From Catellatospora citrea (GTDB lineage Bacteria > Actinomycetota > Actinomycetes > Mycobacteriales > Micromonosporaceae): a stretch of DNA of 64,000 nt. The first letter of the stretch is position 1, and each line of letters opens with the position of its first letter. A program made the translations under genes and the position numbers. The notes below the pieces were generated by a model. It saw only the letters and a list, made by a program, of their open reading frames with translations, was not told where the DNA came from and searched no databases. The stretch is from positions 62,001 to 126,000 of the forward strand of contig NZ_RAPR01000001.1 of the NCBI RefSeq assembly GCF_003610235.1, written 5' to 3'. Shown piece after piece: positions 34,408 through 43,375 of the stretch.

Positions 34408-35868
34408 GTGCACCCCTCGATCCGTCCCCGAAGCCGACGGCGCGCCATCGTCCGGGCCGTCACCATCCTGCTGGCGCCCGCGCTGGCCGGGCTCGTCGCC
34501 CTCGCCGGCCCGGCCGACGCCGCGCCGGTGACCATCACCAACGGCGTCCAGTTCACCGCCACCAACGGCAACATCGTGCACGCCCACGGCGGCGGCATCC
34601 TCAAGGACGGCGGCTACTACTACTGGTTCGGCGAGAACCGGACCGCCGACAACCACTTCTACGCCGTCTCCGTGTACCGCTCGACGGACCTGAAGAACTG
34701 GGAGTTCCGCAACAACGTGCTGACCCAGTCCTCGGCGTCCGAGCTCGCCTCGGCCAACATCGAGCGGCCGAAGGTCATGTACAACGCCGCCACCGGCAAG
34801 TACGTGATGTGGATGCACAAGGAGAACGGCGCCGACTACGGCGAGGCCCGTGCGGCGGTCGCGGTCTCCAGCACCGTCGACGGCAACTACGCCTACCAGG
34901 GCAGCTTCCGCCCGCAGGGCACGTACATGTCGCGCGACATCACGATCTACAACGACAACGGCGTCGGCTACATGATCTCCGCCGCCGACGAGAACTACGA
35001 CCTCATGATCTACCGCCTCACCCCGGACTTCCTGGGCATCGCGTCGGTGGTCGGCAACTTCTGGAACGACGCCCACCGTGAGGCGCCGGCGCTGTTCAAG
35101 CGCGGCAGCACCTACTTCATGCTGACCTCCGCCGCGACGGGCTGGAGCCCCAACCAGGCGAAGTACGCCACCGCGTCCAGCATCTCCGGCCCGTGGTCGG
35201 GCTGGACCAACGTCGGCAACTCCACCACCTACAGTTCCCAGCCGACGTTCGTGCTGCCGATCACGGGAACCGCGGGCACCAGCTACCTGTACCTGGGCGA
35301 CCGGTGGGCCGGAGCGTGGAGCGGGCCGGTCAACGACTCGCAGTACGTCTGGCTGCCGCTCACGTTCCCCAGCAGCACCAGCATGAGCATGAGCTGGCAT
35401 CCGCAGATCGTCATCGACGCCGCGGCCGGCACCGTCACGGGGCTCTCGCCCACCTACCACCGCGTGACCAACCGCAACAGCGGCAAGGTCATGGACGTGG
35501 TCAGCAACTCGACCGCGAACAACGCCGAGGTGAAGCAGTACACCTGGAACGGCGGCGGCAACCAGCGGTGGCAGTTCGAGGACGCCGGCGGCGGTTACTT
35601 CCGGATCGTCAACCAGAACAGCGGCAAGTGCCTCGACGTGGCGAACGCCTCGACCGCCGACGGCGCGAACGTCATCCAGTACACCTGCGGCGCCGGAGCC
35701 AACCAGCAGTGGCAGTGGGCCGCCCTCGGCAGCTACTTCCAGATCAAGGCGCGGCACAGCGGCAAGTGCCTCGACGTCGTGAACTCCGGGACCGGCGACG
35801 GCGCCGACATCCAGCAGTACACCTGCGGCAGCGGCAACAACCAGCAGTGGTCGCGGACCACGGCCTGA
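34408..35868 (+). CDS. Secreted GH43-like galactanase/arabinanase with ricin-B lectin domain
   Basis: 486 residues from GTG 34408. The signal peptide (about 1-38) ends at PADAAP. The catalytic propeller (about 40-345) reads VHAHGGGILKDGGYYYWFGENRT, SANIERPKVMYNAATGKYVMWMHKEN, YMSRDITIYNDNGVGYMISAADEN and HREAPALFKRGSTYFMLTSAATGW, close to the exo-beta-1,3-galactanase branch of GH43. The ricin B domain (about 352-486) has NQRW, NQQW, NQQW. Followed after 35 bp by the GH5 gene, so both are likely cotranscribed. Confidence 0.88.
   Translation: MHPSIRPRSRRRAIVRAVTILLAPALAGLVALAGPADAAPVTITNGVQFTATNGNIVHAHGGGILKDGGYYYWFGENRTADNHFYAVSVYRSTDLKNWEFRNNVLTQSSASELASANIERPKVMYNAATGKYVMWMHKENGADYGEARAAVAVSSTVDGNYAYQGSFRPQGTYMSRDITIYNDNGVGYMISAADENYDLMIYRLTPDFLGIASVVGNFWNDAHREAPALFKRGSTYFMLTSAATGWSPNQAKYATASSISGPWSGWTNVGNSTTYSSQPTFVLPITGTAGTSYLYLGDRWAGAWSGPVNDSQYVWLPLTFPSSTSMSMSWHPQIVIDAAAGTVTGLSPTYHRVTNRNSGKVMDVVSNSTANNAEVKQYTWNGGGNQRWQFEDAGGGYFRIVNQNSGKCLDVANASTADGANVIQYTCGAGANQQWQWAALGSYFQIKARHSGKCLDVVNSGTGDGADIQQYTCGSGNNQQWSRTTA
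35452..35865 (+). repeat. Ricin-domain coding repeat, copy 1 (partner 36951-37364)
   Basis: The 3' ends of the adjacent GH43 and GH5 genes encode very similar ricin B domains; the DNA is clearly homologous along the whole stretch (for example the TCATGGACGT and GACGGCGCCGACATCCAGCA blocks). This is an intragenic duplication by domain shuffling, not a mobile element. Confidence 0.8.
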
Positions 35869-35903
35869 CCCCCATGCCGTCTGCACACCATGTGGAGGAC
35901 TCC

Positions 35904-37367
35904 TTGAACACCAAACGCATACTCGCCGCCGGCAGCGCCGTGTTGCTGACCGCCGTCACCACCGTCCTGGCCGTCACCGTCGCCGCGTCCCCTGCCTCGG
36001 CCGCCACCAACGACTTCCGCGGCTTCAACTGGGCCGACCAGCGGGACAACTTCGTCGACGACACGCTGGTGCTGGGCGGACTGTCCACCGCCGACAGCTA
36101 CGCCACCACGGTGGCCAAGGCGACCAGCGTGCTCAACAGCGCCACCGCCAACTTCAACACCAACACGGTACGCATCCCGGTGAACTACGCGACGGTCTCG
36201 GGCAGCTACTGGAACTCCTACCGCGGCATCATAGACGCCGCCGGCCAGGTCGGCTACAAGATCATCCTCAGCTACTGGGAGGCCGCCAGCGACCGCGACG
36301 GAACAGTGGACAACGACACCCAGTTCTGGTCGATGTGGCAGACCATCGTCAACGCCTACGGCAGCGCCGGGCACGTCTACTTCGAGCCCTTCAACGAGCC
36401 GTACGGCTACAGCGCCGACGCCTGGAAGAACCTCGCGGCGCAGTGGCTGTCGACCTACTCCGGCGTGCCGAAGGGCCGCATCATCATCAGCGGATCCGGC
36501 TACAACACCGGCCTCATCACGATCGGCAGCGACAGCCGCTTCAACGGCACCTACATCTCGCGCCACACGTACAAGTTCTTCAACAACGACTACACCACCG
36601 AGGCGCAGTTCTACAACGGCCTGGTGTCCAGCGTCGGCAGCTACGCCGACCGGGTCATCATCACCGAGTGGGGCGCCGAGATGACCAACGGCAAGAACTA
36701 CGAGTCCCCCAGCAGCGACCTGTTCATCTCGTTCATCCGCGGCACGTCGGCAGCGGCGCGCCAGCTCGGCCTGGGCAGCGTGTACTGGCCGGGTGTGCGG
36801 ATCAACGACACCTACAGCATGTTCGGCCTGGGCGGCAGCGGCACCAACCTGTCGGTGAGCATCACCAACCAGTCCGGCAAGAAGCTGGTCCAGCACTCGT
36901 GGGGCATGAACGTCAGCATCGCCACGCCACCGGCCGTCCCCGCGCCGGCGACCTACTACCGGGTCACCAACGTCAACAGCGGCAAGGTCATGGACGTCAT
37001 CGGCCAGTCGACGGCCGACAGCGCGGAGGTCAAGCAGTACACCTGGAACAGCGGCGCGAACCAGAAGTGGGCGTTCGAGGATGCCGGCGGCGGCTACTAC
37101 CGGCTCAGGAACATGCACAGTGGGAAGTGCCTCGATGTGGCGAGCGGTTCGACCGCCAACGGCGCCAACATCATCCAGTACGCCTGCGGGACCGGGACCA
37201 ACCAGCAGTGGCAGTGGGTCGCCAGTGGCAGCGGGTTCCAGCTCAGGGCACGCCACAGTGGCAAGTGCCTCGACGTGGTGAGCTCGGGGACCGGTGACGG
37301 CGCCGACATCCAGCAGTACACCTGCGCGGCCGCCGCCAACCAGCAGTGGACCCGTACGCAGGTCTGA
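35904..37367 (+). CDS. Secreted GH5 cellulase-type endoglycosidase with ricin-B lectin domain
   Basis: 487 residues from TTG 35904, with GGAGG five bases upstream. The signal peptide (about 1-34) ends in SPASAA. The GH5 barrel (about 36-335) has the acid/base Glu165 in YFEPFNEP, the nucleophile Glu255 in VIITEWG, an arginine strand TVRIPVNY and a late YWPGVR. A ricin B domain (about 355-487) is nearly the same as that of the GH43 partner. It likely cleaves beta-1,4 glycans outside the cell while the GH43 enzymes trim side chains. Confidence 0.9.
   Translation: MNTKRILAAGSAVLLTAVTTVLAVTVAASPASAATNDFRGFNWADQRDNFVDDTLVLGGLSTADSYATTVAKATSVLNSATANFNTNTVRIPVNYATVSGSYWNSYRGIIDAAGQVGYKIILSYWEAASDRDGTVDNDTQFWSMWQTIVNAYGSAGHVYFEPFNEPYGYSADAWKNLAAQWLSTYSGVPKGRIIISGSGYNTGLITIGSDSRFNGTYISRHTYKFFNNDYTTEAQFYNGLVSSVGSYADRVIITEWGAEMTNGKNYESPSSDLFISFIRGTSAAARQLGLGSVYWPGVRINDTYSMFGLGGSGTNLSVSITNQSGKKLVQHSWGMNVSIATPPAVPAPATYYRVTNVNSGKVMDVIGQSTADSAEVKQYTWNSGANQKWAFEDAGGGYYRLRNMHSGKCLDVASGSTANGANIIQYACGTGTNQQWQWVASGSGFQLRARHSGKCLDVVSSGTGDGADIQQYTCAAAANQQWTRTQV
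36951..37364 (+). repeat. Ricin-domain coding repeat, copy 2 (partner 35452-35865)
   Basis: Direct counterpart of the repeat in the preceding gene, same strand, 1.5 kb apart. Recombination between the two would delete the GH5 catalytic domain and leave a single GH43-ricin gene. Confidence 0.8.
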
Positions 37368-37377
37368 CCCGCTGGTC

Positions 37378-37415
37378 GCGGGGGCGGCGGCCGGTGCCAC
37401 GGCCGCCGCCCCCGC
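37378..37415 (+). terminator. Hairpin terminator after the GH43-GH5 operon
   Basis: A perfect 16-bp GC-rich stem (37378-37393 with 37400-37415) and a 6-nt loop lie 10 bp after the GH5 stop codon. Confidence 0.7.
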
Positions 37416-37502
37416 CGTAGCGCGAGGAAGCCATGTCGAGCACGCGCGGCGTTCACCCTGACGTGTCCAGCACGTCCTGGTGCATGCCTACATTTCATTG
37501 TC

Positions 37503-37522
37503 GGCTGTCTAAATAAACAGCC
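37503..37522. promoter_or_regulatory. Inverted repeat upstream of the second phosphoesterase
   Basis: GGCTGT-N8-ACAGCC, with an AT-only centre (TAAATAA) lying 27 bp before the start codon. It may be an operator overlapping a promoter. No regulator can be named. Confidence 0.4.
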
Positions 37523-37548
37523 ATCACTCCCCTAGAAGGGACCACGTG

Positions 37549-38454
37549 ATGGGCATCCGACGCATCCGCGCCGCCACGATCGCGGGCACGGCGCTCGCGC
37601 TGGTCGCCGCCTCGGCCGCGATCGCACTGACCACCTCCGCGAGCACCGCCGCACCGGCCGCGGCCGCCGCCGACCCGGTGCTGGTCGGGGCCGGCGACAT
37701 CGCGACCTCGGGCTCGGGCGACACCGCCACCGCGGCACTGCTCGACGGCATCTCGGGCACCGTGTTCACCACCGGCGACAACGTCTACAACAACGGCACG
37801 AGCTCGGAGTTCAACTCCTACTACAACCCGACGTGGGGCCGGCACAAGGCCCGCACCCGCCCCGCACCGGGCAACCACGACTACAACACCTCCGGCGCCA
37901 GCGGCTACTACGGCTACTTCGGTTCGGTCGCCGGGCCGTCCGGTCGCGGGTACTACTCCTACGACCTGGGCAACTGGCACATCGTGTCGCTGAACTCGAA
38001 CATCAGCATGACGTCGGGTTCGGCCCAGGTGACCTGGCTGCGCAACGATCTCGCGGCCAGCACCAAGCCGTGCACCCTCGCCTACTGGCACCACCCGCTG
38101 TTCACCTCGGGCGCCAACCACGCCCCGTCCACCTCCACCCGGCCGCTGTACCAGGCGCTGTACGACTACGACGCCGACGTCGTCGTGTGGGGCCACAACC
38201 ACCAGTACGAGCGCTTCGCGCCGATGAACCCCAGCGGCGCGGCGGACAGCTCCCGCGGGCTGCGCTCGTTCGTGGCGGGCATGGGCGGCGCGGGCGCGTA
38301 CGGCTTCGGCACCATCCAGCCCAACAGCCAGGCCCGCAACACCGGCACCCTGGGCGTGCTCAAGTTCACCCTGCACGCCGACAGCTACGACTGGCAGTTC
38401 GTCCCCCAGGCCGGCAAGACCTACAACGACAGCGGCACCGGCTCCTGCCACTGA
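37549..38454 (+). CDS. Secreted metallophosphoesterase
   Basis: 301 residues from ATG 37549; a GTG one codon earlier is also possible (GAAGGGA upstream). The signal peptide (about 1-42) ends AAAAAD. Motifs of the purple-acid/calcineurin fold: GAGDIA, TTGDNVYNNG, PGNHDYN, LAYWHHPLFTSG and WGHNHQYERF. The domain fills the protein and there is no lectin tail. Not closely similar to the other secreted phosphoesterase at 25 kb. A GTTCACCC-type motif upstream hints at phosphate control. Confidence 0.9.
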   Translation: MGIRRIRAATIAGTALALVAASAAIALTTSASTAAPAAAAADPVLVGAGDIATSGSGDTATAALLDGISGTVFTTGDNVYNNGTSSEFNSYYNPTWGRHKARTRPAPGNHDYNTSGASGYYGYFGSVAGPSGRGYYSYDLGNWHIVSLNSNISMTSGSAQVTWLRNDLAASTKPCTLAYWHHPLFTSGANHAPSTSTRPLYQALYDYDADVVVWGHNHQYERFAPMNPSGAADSSRGLRSFVAGMGGAGAYGFGTIQPNSQARNTGTLGVLKFTLHADSYDWQFVPQAGKTYNDSGTGSCH

Positions 38455-38474
38455 GCCACTGCCATGCCTGGCCC

Positions 38475-38501
38475 GCGGGCCCGTGCTCGGCGCGGGCCCG
38501 C
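38475..38501. terminator. Hairpin terminator between convergent genes
   Basis: A 9-bp stem GCGGGCCCG/CGGGCCCGC with a 9-nt loop lies between the phosphoesterase stop and the convergent membrane-protein stop. Confidence 0.55.
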
Positions 38502-38510
38502 ACCCTGGCC

Positions 38511-39524
38511 TCAGCGTGGAGCCGCCGACACCGTCTGCGCAGTGCCGCCGGTGCCCCGCGCCGGTCGGGTGTGTCGCCGCGCGGCGGTGACCGTCACCGT
38601 GGCTGCCACCAGGATGAACACCGCCACCCCCGCGAAGGCCAGCACCGTCGGCAGGTCCGGGTGGAGCACCGACTGGCCGCGCCTGGCCTGCCAGGTGAGC
38701 ACCGCGAACACACCGGTGTAGCCCAGCGCGGCGACACCGACCAGCCGGGCGCGGACCCGTTCGTCGTGCAGCAGGCCGCGCCTTGCCGCCAGGACGCCCA
38801 GGACGGCCGTGACGAGCAGTAGCACCTGGATGCCGTGCAGCCCGGCGAAGTGCGGCACGCGTAGGTCGCCGCCGGTCGTGCTCCAGTGGGTGATCGGCAT
38901 GCCGGTGCCGTCGGGGTCGCCGATGCCGTGGCCACCGCTCATGGACACCAGGTGGCCGTTGGCGTCGGTCAGCGTGCGGGGCGTGGGGCCTGCGGAGTTG
39001 CTGAGCCACACGGCGACGACCATGCCGGCTAGCGCGAGTCCGAGCCCGGCGCGCAGGGCGCGGGTCACCGCGCGGTCGCCGACGCGCTGGACCAGGACCA
39101 GGATCGCGACGCCCAGGGTGGTCACCAGGAGCGGCATGACGCCGAAACCGAACACCGTCCGTACGGTACGGGCGACCGGGTCGGTGCCGGCGTTGAAGTG
39201 GCTGAACGTGCCGTGTGCGGCCGCGTAGGCGACGGCGCCGACGTCGAGCAGCCCGGCGACCGCGAAGACGGTGCCCAGCCACCAGCCGAGGCGGCTGCCC
39301 TTGCGCAGCCTGCTGAGCAGCCACGCCAGCGTGAGGCCGTACGCGCCCATCGCGAAGCCGAACTTCATCGGCTTGAGCCAGACCGACTCGCCCAGGAGCA
39401 GGCGATCGTCGACGAGCATCCCGACGGCGCAGGCCGGCACGAGGGCGAACATCACCGTCGCGTGCACCGTCAACGGGCGATGCCAGCCGCGGATCGCGCC
39501 GGCAGTTGTCGTGAGGATGGACAT
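38511..39524 (-). CDS. Polytopic membrane protein of unknown function
   Basis: 337 residues from ATG 39524, preceded by CAGGAGC. About eight transmembrane helices. Conserved-looking segments: HRPLTVHATVMFALVPACAVGMLVDDRLL, VWLKPMKFGFAMGAYGLTLAWLL, AAHGTFSHFN and VPHFAGLHGIQVLLLV, plus an external loop with GGHGIGDPDGTGMPITHWST. The in-membrane His residues hint at a haem- or metal-linked protein, but no family is recognised. It is divergent from the multicopper oxidase. Confidence 0.7.
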   Translation of the reverse strand: MSILTTTAGAIRGWHRPLTVHATVMFALVPACAVGMLVDDRLLLGESVWLKPMKFGFAMGAYGLTLAWLLSRLRKGSRLGWWLGTVFAVAGLLDVGAVAYAAAHGTFSHFNAGTDPVARTVRTVFGFGVMPLLVTTLGVAILVLVQRVGDRAVTRALRAGLGLALAGMVVAVWLSNSAGPTPRTLTDANGHLVSMSGGHGIGDPDGTGMPITHWSTTGGDLRVPHFAGLHGIQVLLLVTAVLGVLAARRGLLHDERVRARLVGVAALGYTGVFAVLTWQARRGQSVLHPDLPTVLAFAGVAVFILVAATVTVTAARRHTRPARGTGGTAQTVSAAPR

Positions 39525-39845
39525 GAGGGGCTCCTGACGCGGATCTGCGCATGACGGCTGGTCTCGTACGGTCTGGCGGCTGCCCCGTACCGCCATGAGC
39601 CTCGCGCGGCGGGCCGCGCCGGACCATGCGGCCGACCCCCGGGTATGGCCGGGGGCTACCCCCCCGGCCGGCCGCTTCGCCGCGGCCGACGCACGGCGCA
39701 GGCGAGCCGGAGATCGCCTCGTTTCCCAAGGTCGACTTGCTCGTTCCTCCTGGCAGGCGCCGTCCGCGGGGTGGCGGCCGAGCGGGGTGGGGACTGCTCC
39801 GCAACAGGTTCGGGAGCGCCGCGGAAGCGGTGGAGGGTGTGCGAC
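39525..39845. other. Region upstream of the multicopper oxidase
   Basis: 321 bp without an accepted gene, although a frame stays open through it into the oxidase. At 39636-39669 there are nested G/C runs (CCCCCGGGTATGGCCGGGGG and GGGGGCTACCCCC) that resemble the alternating G/C-tract form of CsoR-type copper operators. Confidence 0.4.
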
Positions 39846-41750
39846 ATGGTCGACCGCAGGCGGATTCTTCAGGCGACGGCGGCCATGGGCGCCGCCGCCG
39901 CGCTCTCCCAGCAGGCGGGCTGGGCCTGGGCGGCGGATCAGCGCCGGAAAGGCACCTTGCACCCGAACAAGATCCGCAAGTACGTCACGCCGCTGGCCGT
40001 GCTGCCGGTGCTGGCGCCCGCGCGCCGCGAGGCCGGCGGGGCGGACCATTACCTGGTCGGCGTACGGCAGTTCCGCCAGCAGATGCTGCCGCGGGGCATG
40101 CCGCGGACCACCGTGTGGGGCTACGGCGACGTGTCGAATCCGCGTGGTTTCCGCACCCCGTCGGCCACCATCGAGGCGAGCGTGGACCGTCCCGTGCGGG
40201 TCACCTGGGTCAACGAACTCGTCGACGCCTCCGGCGGCTACCGCCCGCACCTGCTGGCGGTGGACCCGACGCTGCACTGGGCCAACCCACCGGGCGGCAG
40301 CACCGGCCGGGACACCCGGCCCGCGTTCACCGCGACGCCGGGTCCGTACCGGGGGCCGGTGCCGATCGTCACGCACCTGCACGGGGGGCGTTCGCTGCAG
40401 GACAGCTGCGGGTATCCGGAGGCGTGGTACCTGCCGGAGGCGCGCGACATCCCGCGCGGCCACGCCACCGTGGGCACCTTCTACGACGAGTTCGGCGACG
40501 AGTTCGCGCAGCGCCACGGCGCCGCCTGGAAGCCGGGCTCCGCGACGTTCCACTACGGCAACGACCAGCGCGCGGCGACGCTGTGGTATCACGACCACAC
40601 CCTCGGCATGACCCGCGTCAACGTGTACGCCGGCCTGTCCGGGTTCTTCCTGCTGCGCGGCGGCTCCGGGGATCTCGCGCCCGGCGTGCTCCCGGGGCCC
40701 GCGCCGGGGCCGAACGACCGGCCCGGCACCCGCTACTACGAGATCCCCCTGATGGTGCAGGACCGCTCCTTCAACGCCGACGGCTCGCTGTTCTACCCCG
40801 CCAGCCGCGCCTTCACCGACGATGCGGGACCGTACGTCCCGAACGGCCCGTTCCCTCCGATCTGGAACCCGGCGTTCCTCGCGAACACCATGACGGTCAA
40901 CGGCAGCACCTGGCCGGTGCTGGAGGTCGAACCGCGCCGCTACCGGCTGCGGCTGCTCAACGGCTGCAACAGCCGCGTACTGATCATGAAGCTCGTGACG
41001 GAACGGCTGGCGCCGCGCCCGGCGCCCGCGGCCCTGCCGATCTGGCAGATCGGCAACGACGGCGGCTTCCTGCCCGAACCGGTCTCACAACGGCAGTTGC
41101 TGCTCGGCCCGGCCGAACGCGCCGACGTCATCGTGGACTTCACCGGCCTGCGTGAGGGCACCGAGCTGTACCTCATCAACGAGGGGCCGGACGAGCTCTG
41201 CGCCGACGACTTCGACCCGTCGGATCCGGCCACCACCGGCCAGGTCATGAAGTTCACGGTCGGGCGGCTGACCGGCAAGGACCGCAGTGTCCCGCCGGAG
41301 CACCTGGAACTGCCCCGGATCCGGCCACTGGGCCGTGCGTCCAGGACCCGCCGACTGGCCCTGGACGAGCAGCTGGGAGACGACCAGTCGATCAAGATGA
41401 TGCTCTGCACGATCGATGCCGACGGGCGGGCGAAGCCGCAGCACTGGCACTCCCCCGTCACCGAGCGGCCCGCGCTGCACGCGACCGAGGTCTGGGAGCT
41501 GCACAACTGGAGCGCCCACGCCCACCCGATCCACCTGCATGTGGTGCAGTTCGAGGTCCTGGGCCGGGGCAAGGACGGCACACAGCCGCCGCGGCCGGGC
41601 GACCGCGGCATGAAGGACACCGTCCTCACCTTCCCGGGCGAGATCACGCGGGTGAAGGCGACCTTCGACCTGGCCGGGCGCTATGTGTGGCACTGCCACC
41701 TGCTCGAGCACGAGGACAACGACATGATGCGGCCGTTCCGGGTGGGGTGA
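39846..41750 (+). CDS. Tat-exported multicopper oxidase (CotA/bilirubin oxidase-like)
   Basis: 634 residues from ATG 39846. A twin-arginine-like start (VDRRRILQATAAMGAAAALS) fits Tat export of a copper protein. Copper ligands: HLHGG, WYHDHTLGM, AHPIHLHVVQFEV (HPxHxH) and the C-terminal WHCHLLEHEDNDMM with the type 1 Cys, His and Met. Three cupredoxin domains at about 95-260, 290-430 and 500-634. It should oxidise phenols or Cu(I) using oxygen outside the membrane. Confidence 0.93.
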   Translation: MVDRRRILQATAAMGAAAALSQQAGWAWAADQRRKGTLHPNKIRKYVTPLAVLPVLAPARREAGGADHYLVGVRQFRQQMLPRGMPRTTVWGYGDVSNPRGFRTPSATIEASVDRPVRVTWVNELVDASGGYRPHLLAVDPTLHWANPPGGSTGRDTRPAFTATPGPYRGPVPIVTHLHGGRSLQDSCGYPEAWYLPEARDIPRGHATVGTFYDEFGDEFAQRHGAAWKPGSATFHYGNDQRAATLWYHDHTLGMTRVNVYAGLSGFFLLRGGSGDLAPGVLPGPAPGPNDRPGTRYYEIPLMVQDRSFNADGSLFYPASRAFTDDAGPYVPNGPFPPIWNPAFLANTMTVNGSTWPVLEVEPRRYRLRLLNGCNSRVLIMKLVTERLAPRPAPAALPIWQIGNDGGFLPEPVSQRQLLLGPAERADVIVDFTGLREGTELYLINEGPDELCADDFDPSDPATTGQVMKFTVGRLTGKDRSVPPEHLELPRIRPLGRASRTRRLALDEQLGDDQSIKMMLCTIDADGRAKPQHWHSPVTERPALHATEVWELHNWSAHAHPIHLHVVQFEVLGRGKDGTQPPRPGDRGMKDTVLTFPGEITRVKATFDLAGRYVWHCHLLEHEDNDMMRPFRVG

Positions 41751-41769
41751 CCGGCGTGGTGGTCCTTCG

Positions 41770-41810
41770 GGCGCACCGAGCGGCTCGGGTCCCGAGCCGC
41801 TCGGTGCGCC
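41770..41810. terminator. Bidirectional terminator
   Basis: A perfect 20-bp stem (41770-41789 with 41791-41810) is centred on a single T, so a 3-5 nt loop will form. It lies between the convergent multicopper oxidase and epoxide hydrolase genes. Confidence 0.72.
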
Positions 41811-41849
41811 ACGCCCAACGCGGTGTCCCAACCTCACGGGACAGAACAG

Positions 41850-43061
41850 CTAGCGCAGCGAGCGCAGGCCGGTGCGGACCTCGTCGACGAGCGAGGCCGG
41901 CTGCTCCCAGGCGGCGAAGTGGCCGCCCTTGGGGAGCCTGTTGTAGTGGATGAGGTTCGGGTAGGCCTTCTCCGCCCAGCTCCGGGGGGCCTGGTAGAGC
42001 TCGTCGGGGAAGACGCTCACCGCGACCGGCAGCTTGACGCCCTTGACGCCGAAGAACGAGAACGTGTTCTCCGCGTACAGCCGTCCCGCCGAGACGCCCG
42101 TGTTCGTCAGCCAGAAGTGCGTGACGTTGTCGAGCACGTCGTCACGGGTCAGCCCCTCGGGCACGCCCGCGAAGGACCGCGAGATGAGCGCCATGCTGCG
42201 CGGGTCGTGGTCGAGCAGCCACGACGCCAGGAAGATCGGCGAGTCCGCCAGACCGGTCAGCGTCTGCGGCCGCGAGCCCATCTGCAGCGCGTACGCCACG
42301 TGCTTCCAGGTGAAGTCGAGCTGCTCGCAGGTGGCCCGCTCCTCGTCGGACAGCCCGGCGGGCAGGTTGTCCAGGGCGTTGGCCGCGCCGATGACGTTCT
42401 TCTGGAACAGGTTGTCGATCTCGGCGGGCACCACGCCGGCCATGTTGGTGTGCAGGCCGACCAGCCCCGGGACCTCCTGCGCCGCCATCAGGTCGACGAC
42501 GATGGCGCCCCAGTCGCCGCCCTGGGCGACGTAGCGGTCGTAGCCCAGGCGCTTCATCAGCTCGCCGTAGGCGCGGGCGATGCGGTCGGGTCCCCAGCCC
42601 TTCTCGGTCGGCTTGCCCGAGTACCCGTAGCCGGGCATGGACGGGATGACGACGTGGAACGCGTCCTCGGCGGTGCCGCCGTGGGCGGTGGGATCGGTCA
42701 GCGGCTCGATGAGCTTGAGCTGCTCGAGGACCGAACCGGGCCAGCCGTGCGCGATGACGATCGGCAGGGCGTTCTCGTGCTTGGAGCGCACGTGGATGAA
42801 GTGGATGTCCAGACCGTCGATCTCGGTGAGGAAGTTCGGGTACGAGTTCAGCTTCGCCTCGCACCGGTACCAGTCGTAGTCGTGCGTCCAGTACTGGGCC
42901 AGCGCCTGCATCGTGGCGAGGGTCGGACCCTGCGAGTCGTCGGAGACGGTCTCCTTCTCGGGCCAGCGCGTGTGCATGATGCGCGCGTGCATGTCCTTGA
43001 GGTCGGCCTCGGAGACCTCGACCTTGAACGGCCGGATCGCGGCGGCGGATGTGACAGACAT
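41850..43061 (-). CDS. Epoxide hydrolase (EHN domain, alpha/beta hydrolase)
   Basis: 403 residues from ATG 43061, with AAGGAAG upstream. The N-terminal EHN domain (about 8-115: RPFKVEVSEADLKDMHARIMHTRWPE...YDWYRCEAKLNSYPNFLTEIDGLDIHFIHVRS) precedes the hydrolase fold. HGWPGS is the oxyanion region, Asp183 in GGDWGA the nucleophile and His381 in GGHFAAWEQP the base; PSMPGYGYS supplies a tyrosine-side loop. It converts epoxides to diols. The catalytic set appears complete. Confidence 0.92.
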   Translation of the reverse strand: MSVTSAAAIRPFKVEVSEADLKDMHARIMHTRWPEKETVSDDSQGPTLATMQALAQYWTHDYDWYRCEAKLNSYPNFLTEIDGLDIHFIHVRSKHENALPIVIAHGWPGSVLEQLKLIEPLTDPTAHGGTAEDAFHVVIPSMPGYGYSGKPTEKGWGPDRIARAYGELMKRLGYDRYVAQGGDWGAIVVDLMAAQEVPGLVGLHTNMAGVVPAEIDNLFQKNVIGAANALDNLPAGLSDEERATCEQLDFTWKHVAYALQMGSRPQTLTGLADSPIFLASWLLDHDPRSMALISRSFAGVPEGLTRDDVLDNVTHFWLTNTGVSAGRLYAENTFSFFGVKGVKLPVAVSVFPDELYQAPRSWAEKAYPNLIHYNRLPKGGHFAAWEQPASLVDEVRTGLRSLR

Positions 43062-43375
43062 GATGAGCTTCCTTGCTGTGCTGATGGGAGCTTCGGAAGG
43101 CGTCGGGCCTTCCGGCGGTGAGCGCCGGCGGTGGGACCGCGGGCTGGGCTTCACCGGCCCGTCCACGATCGCAGCCGGAAACGCGGATCGCCCCCGTGCC
43201 GACCCCCGGCCGACCCCCGGTCCTGCTCCCGGGCCCCGGGGGAGGACGTACAAAAATGCGAAAACAGTGCATAACGTGTTTATCTTCTCGGCGTGCCCGT
43301 GGCGCGGTCCGCCACGGTCGGCGACCCTGTGGGAGGTGGTCGCCGCTACCGCCCCGACCTGGGAGGATTCGACCT
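43062..43375. other. Divergent region between epoxide hydrolase and LAL regulator
   Basis: 314 bp with no accepted gene. One AT-rich run (about 43249-43291, including CATAAC) is the likely promoter zone, but I cannot assign elements to either strand. Confidence 0.4.
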
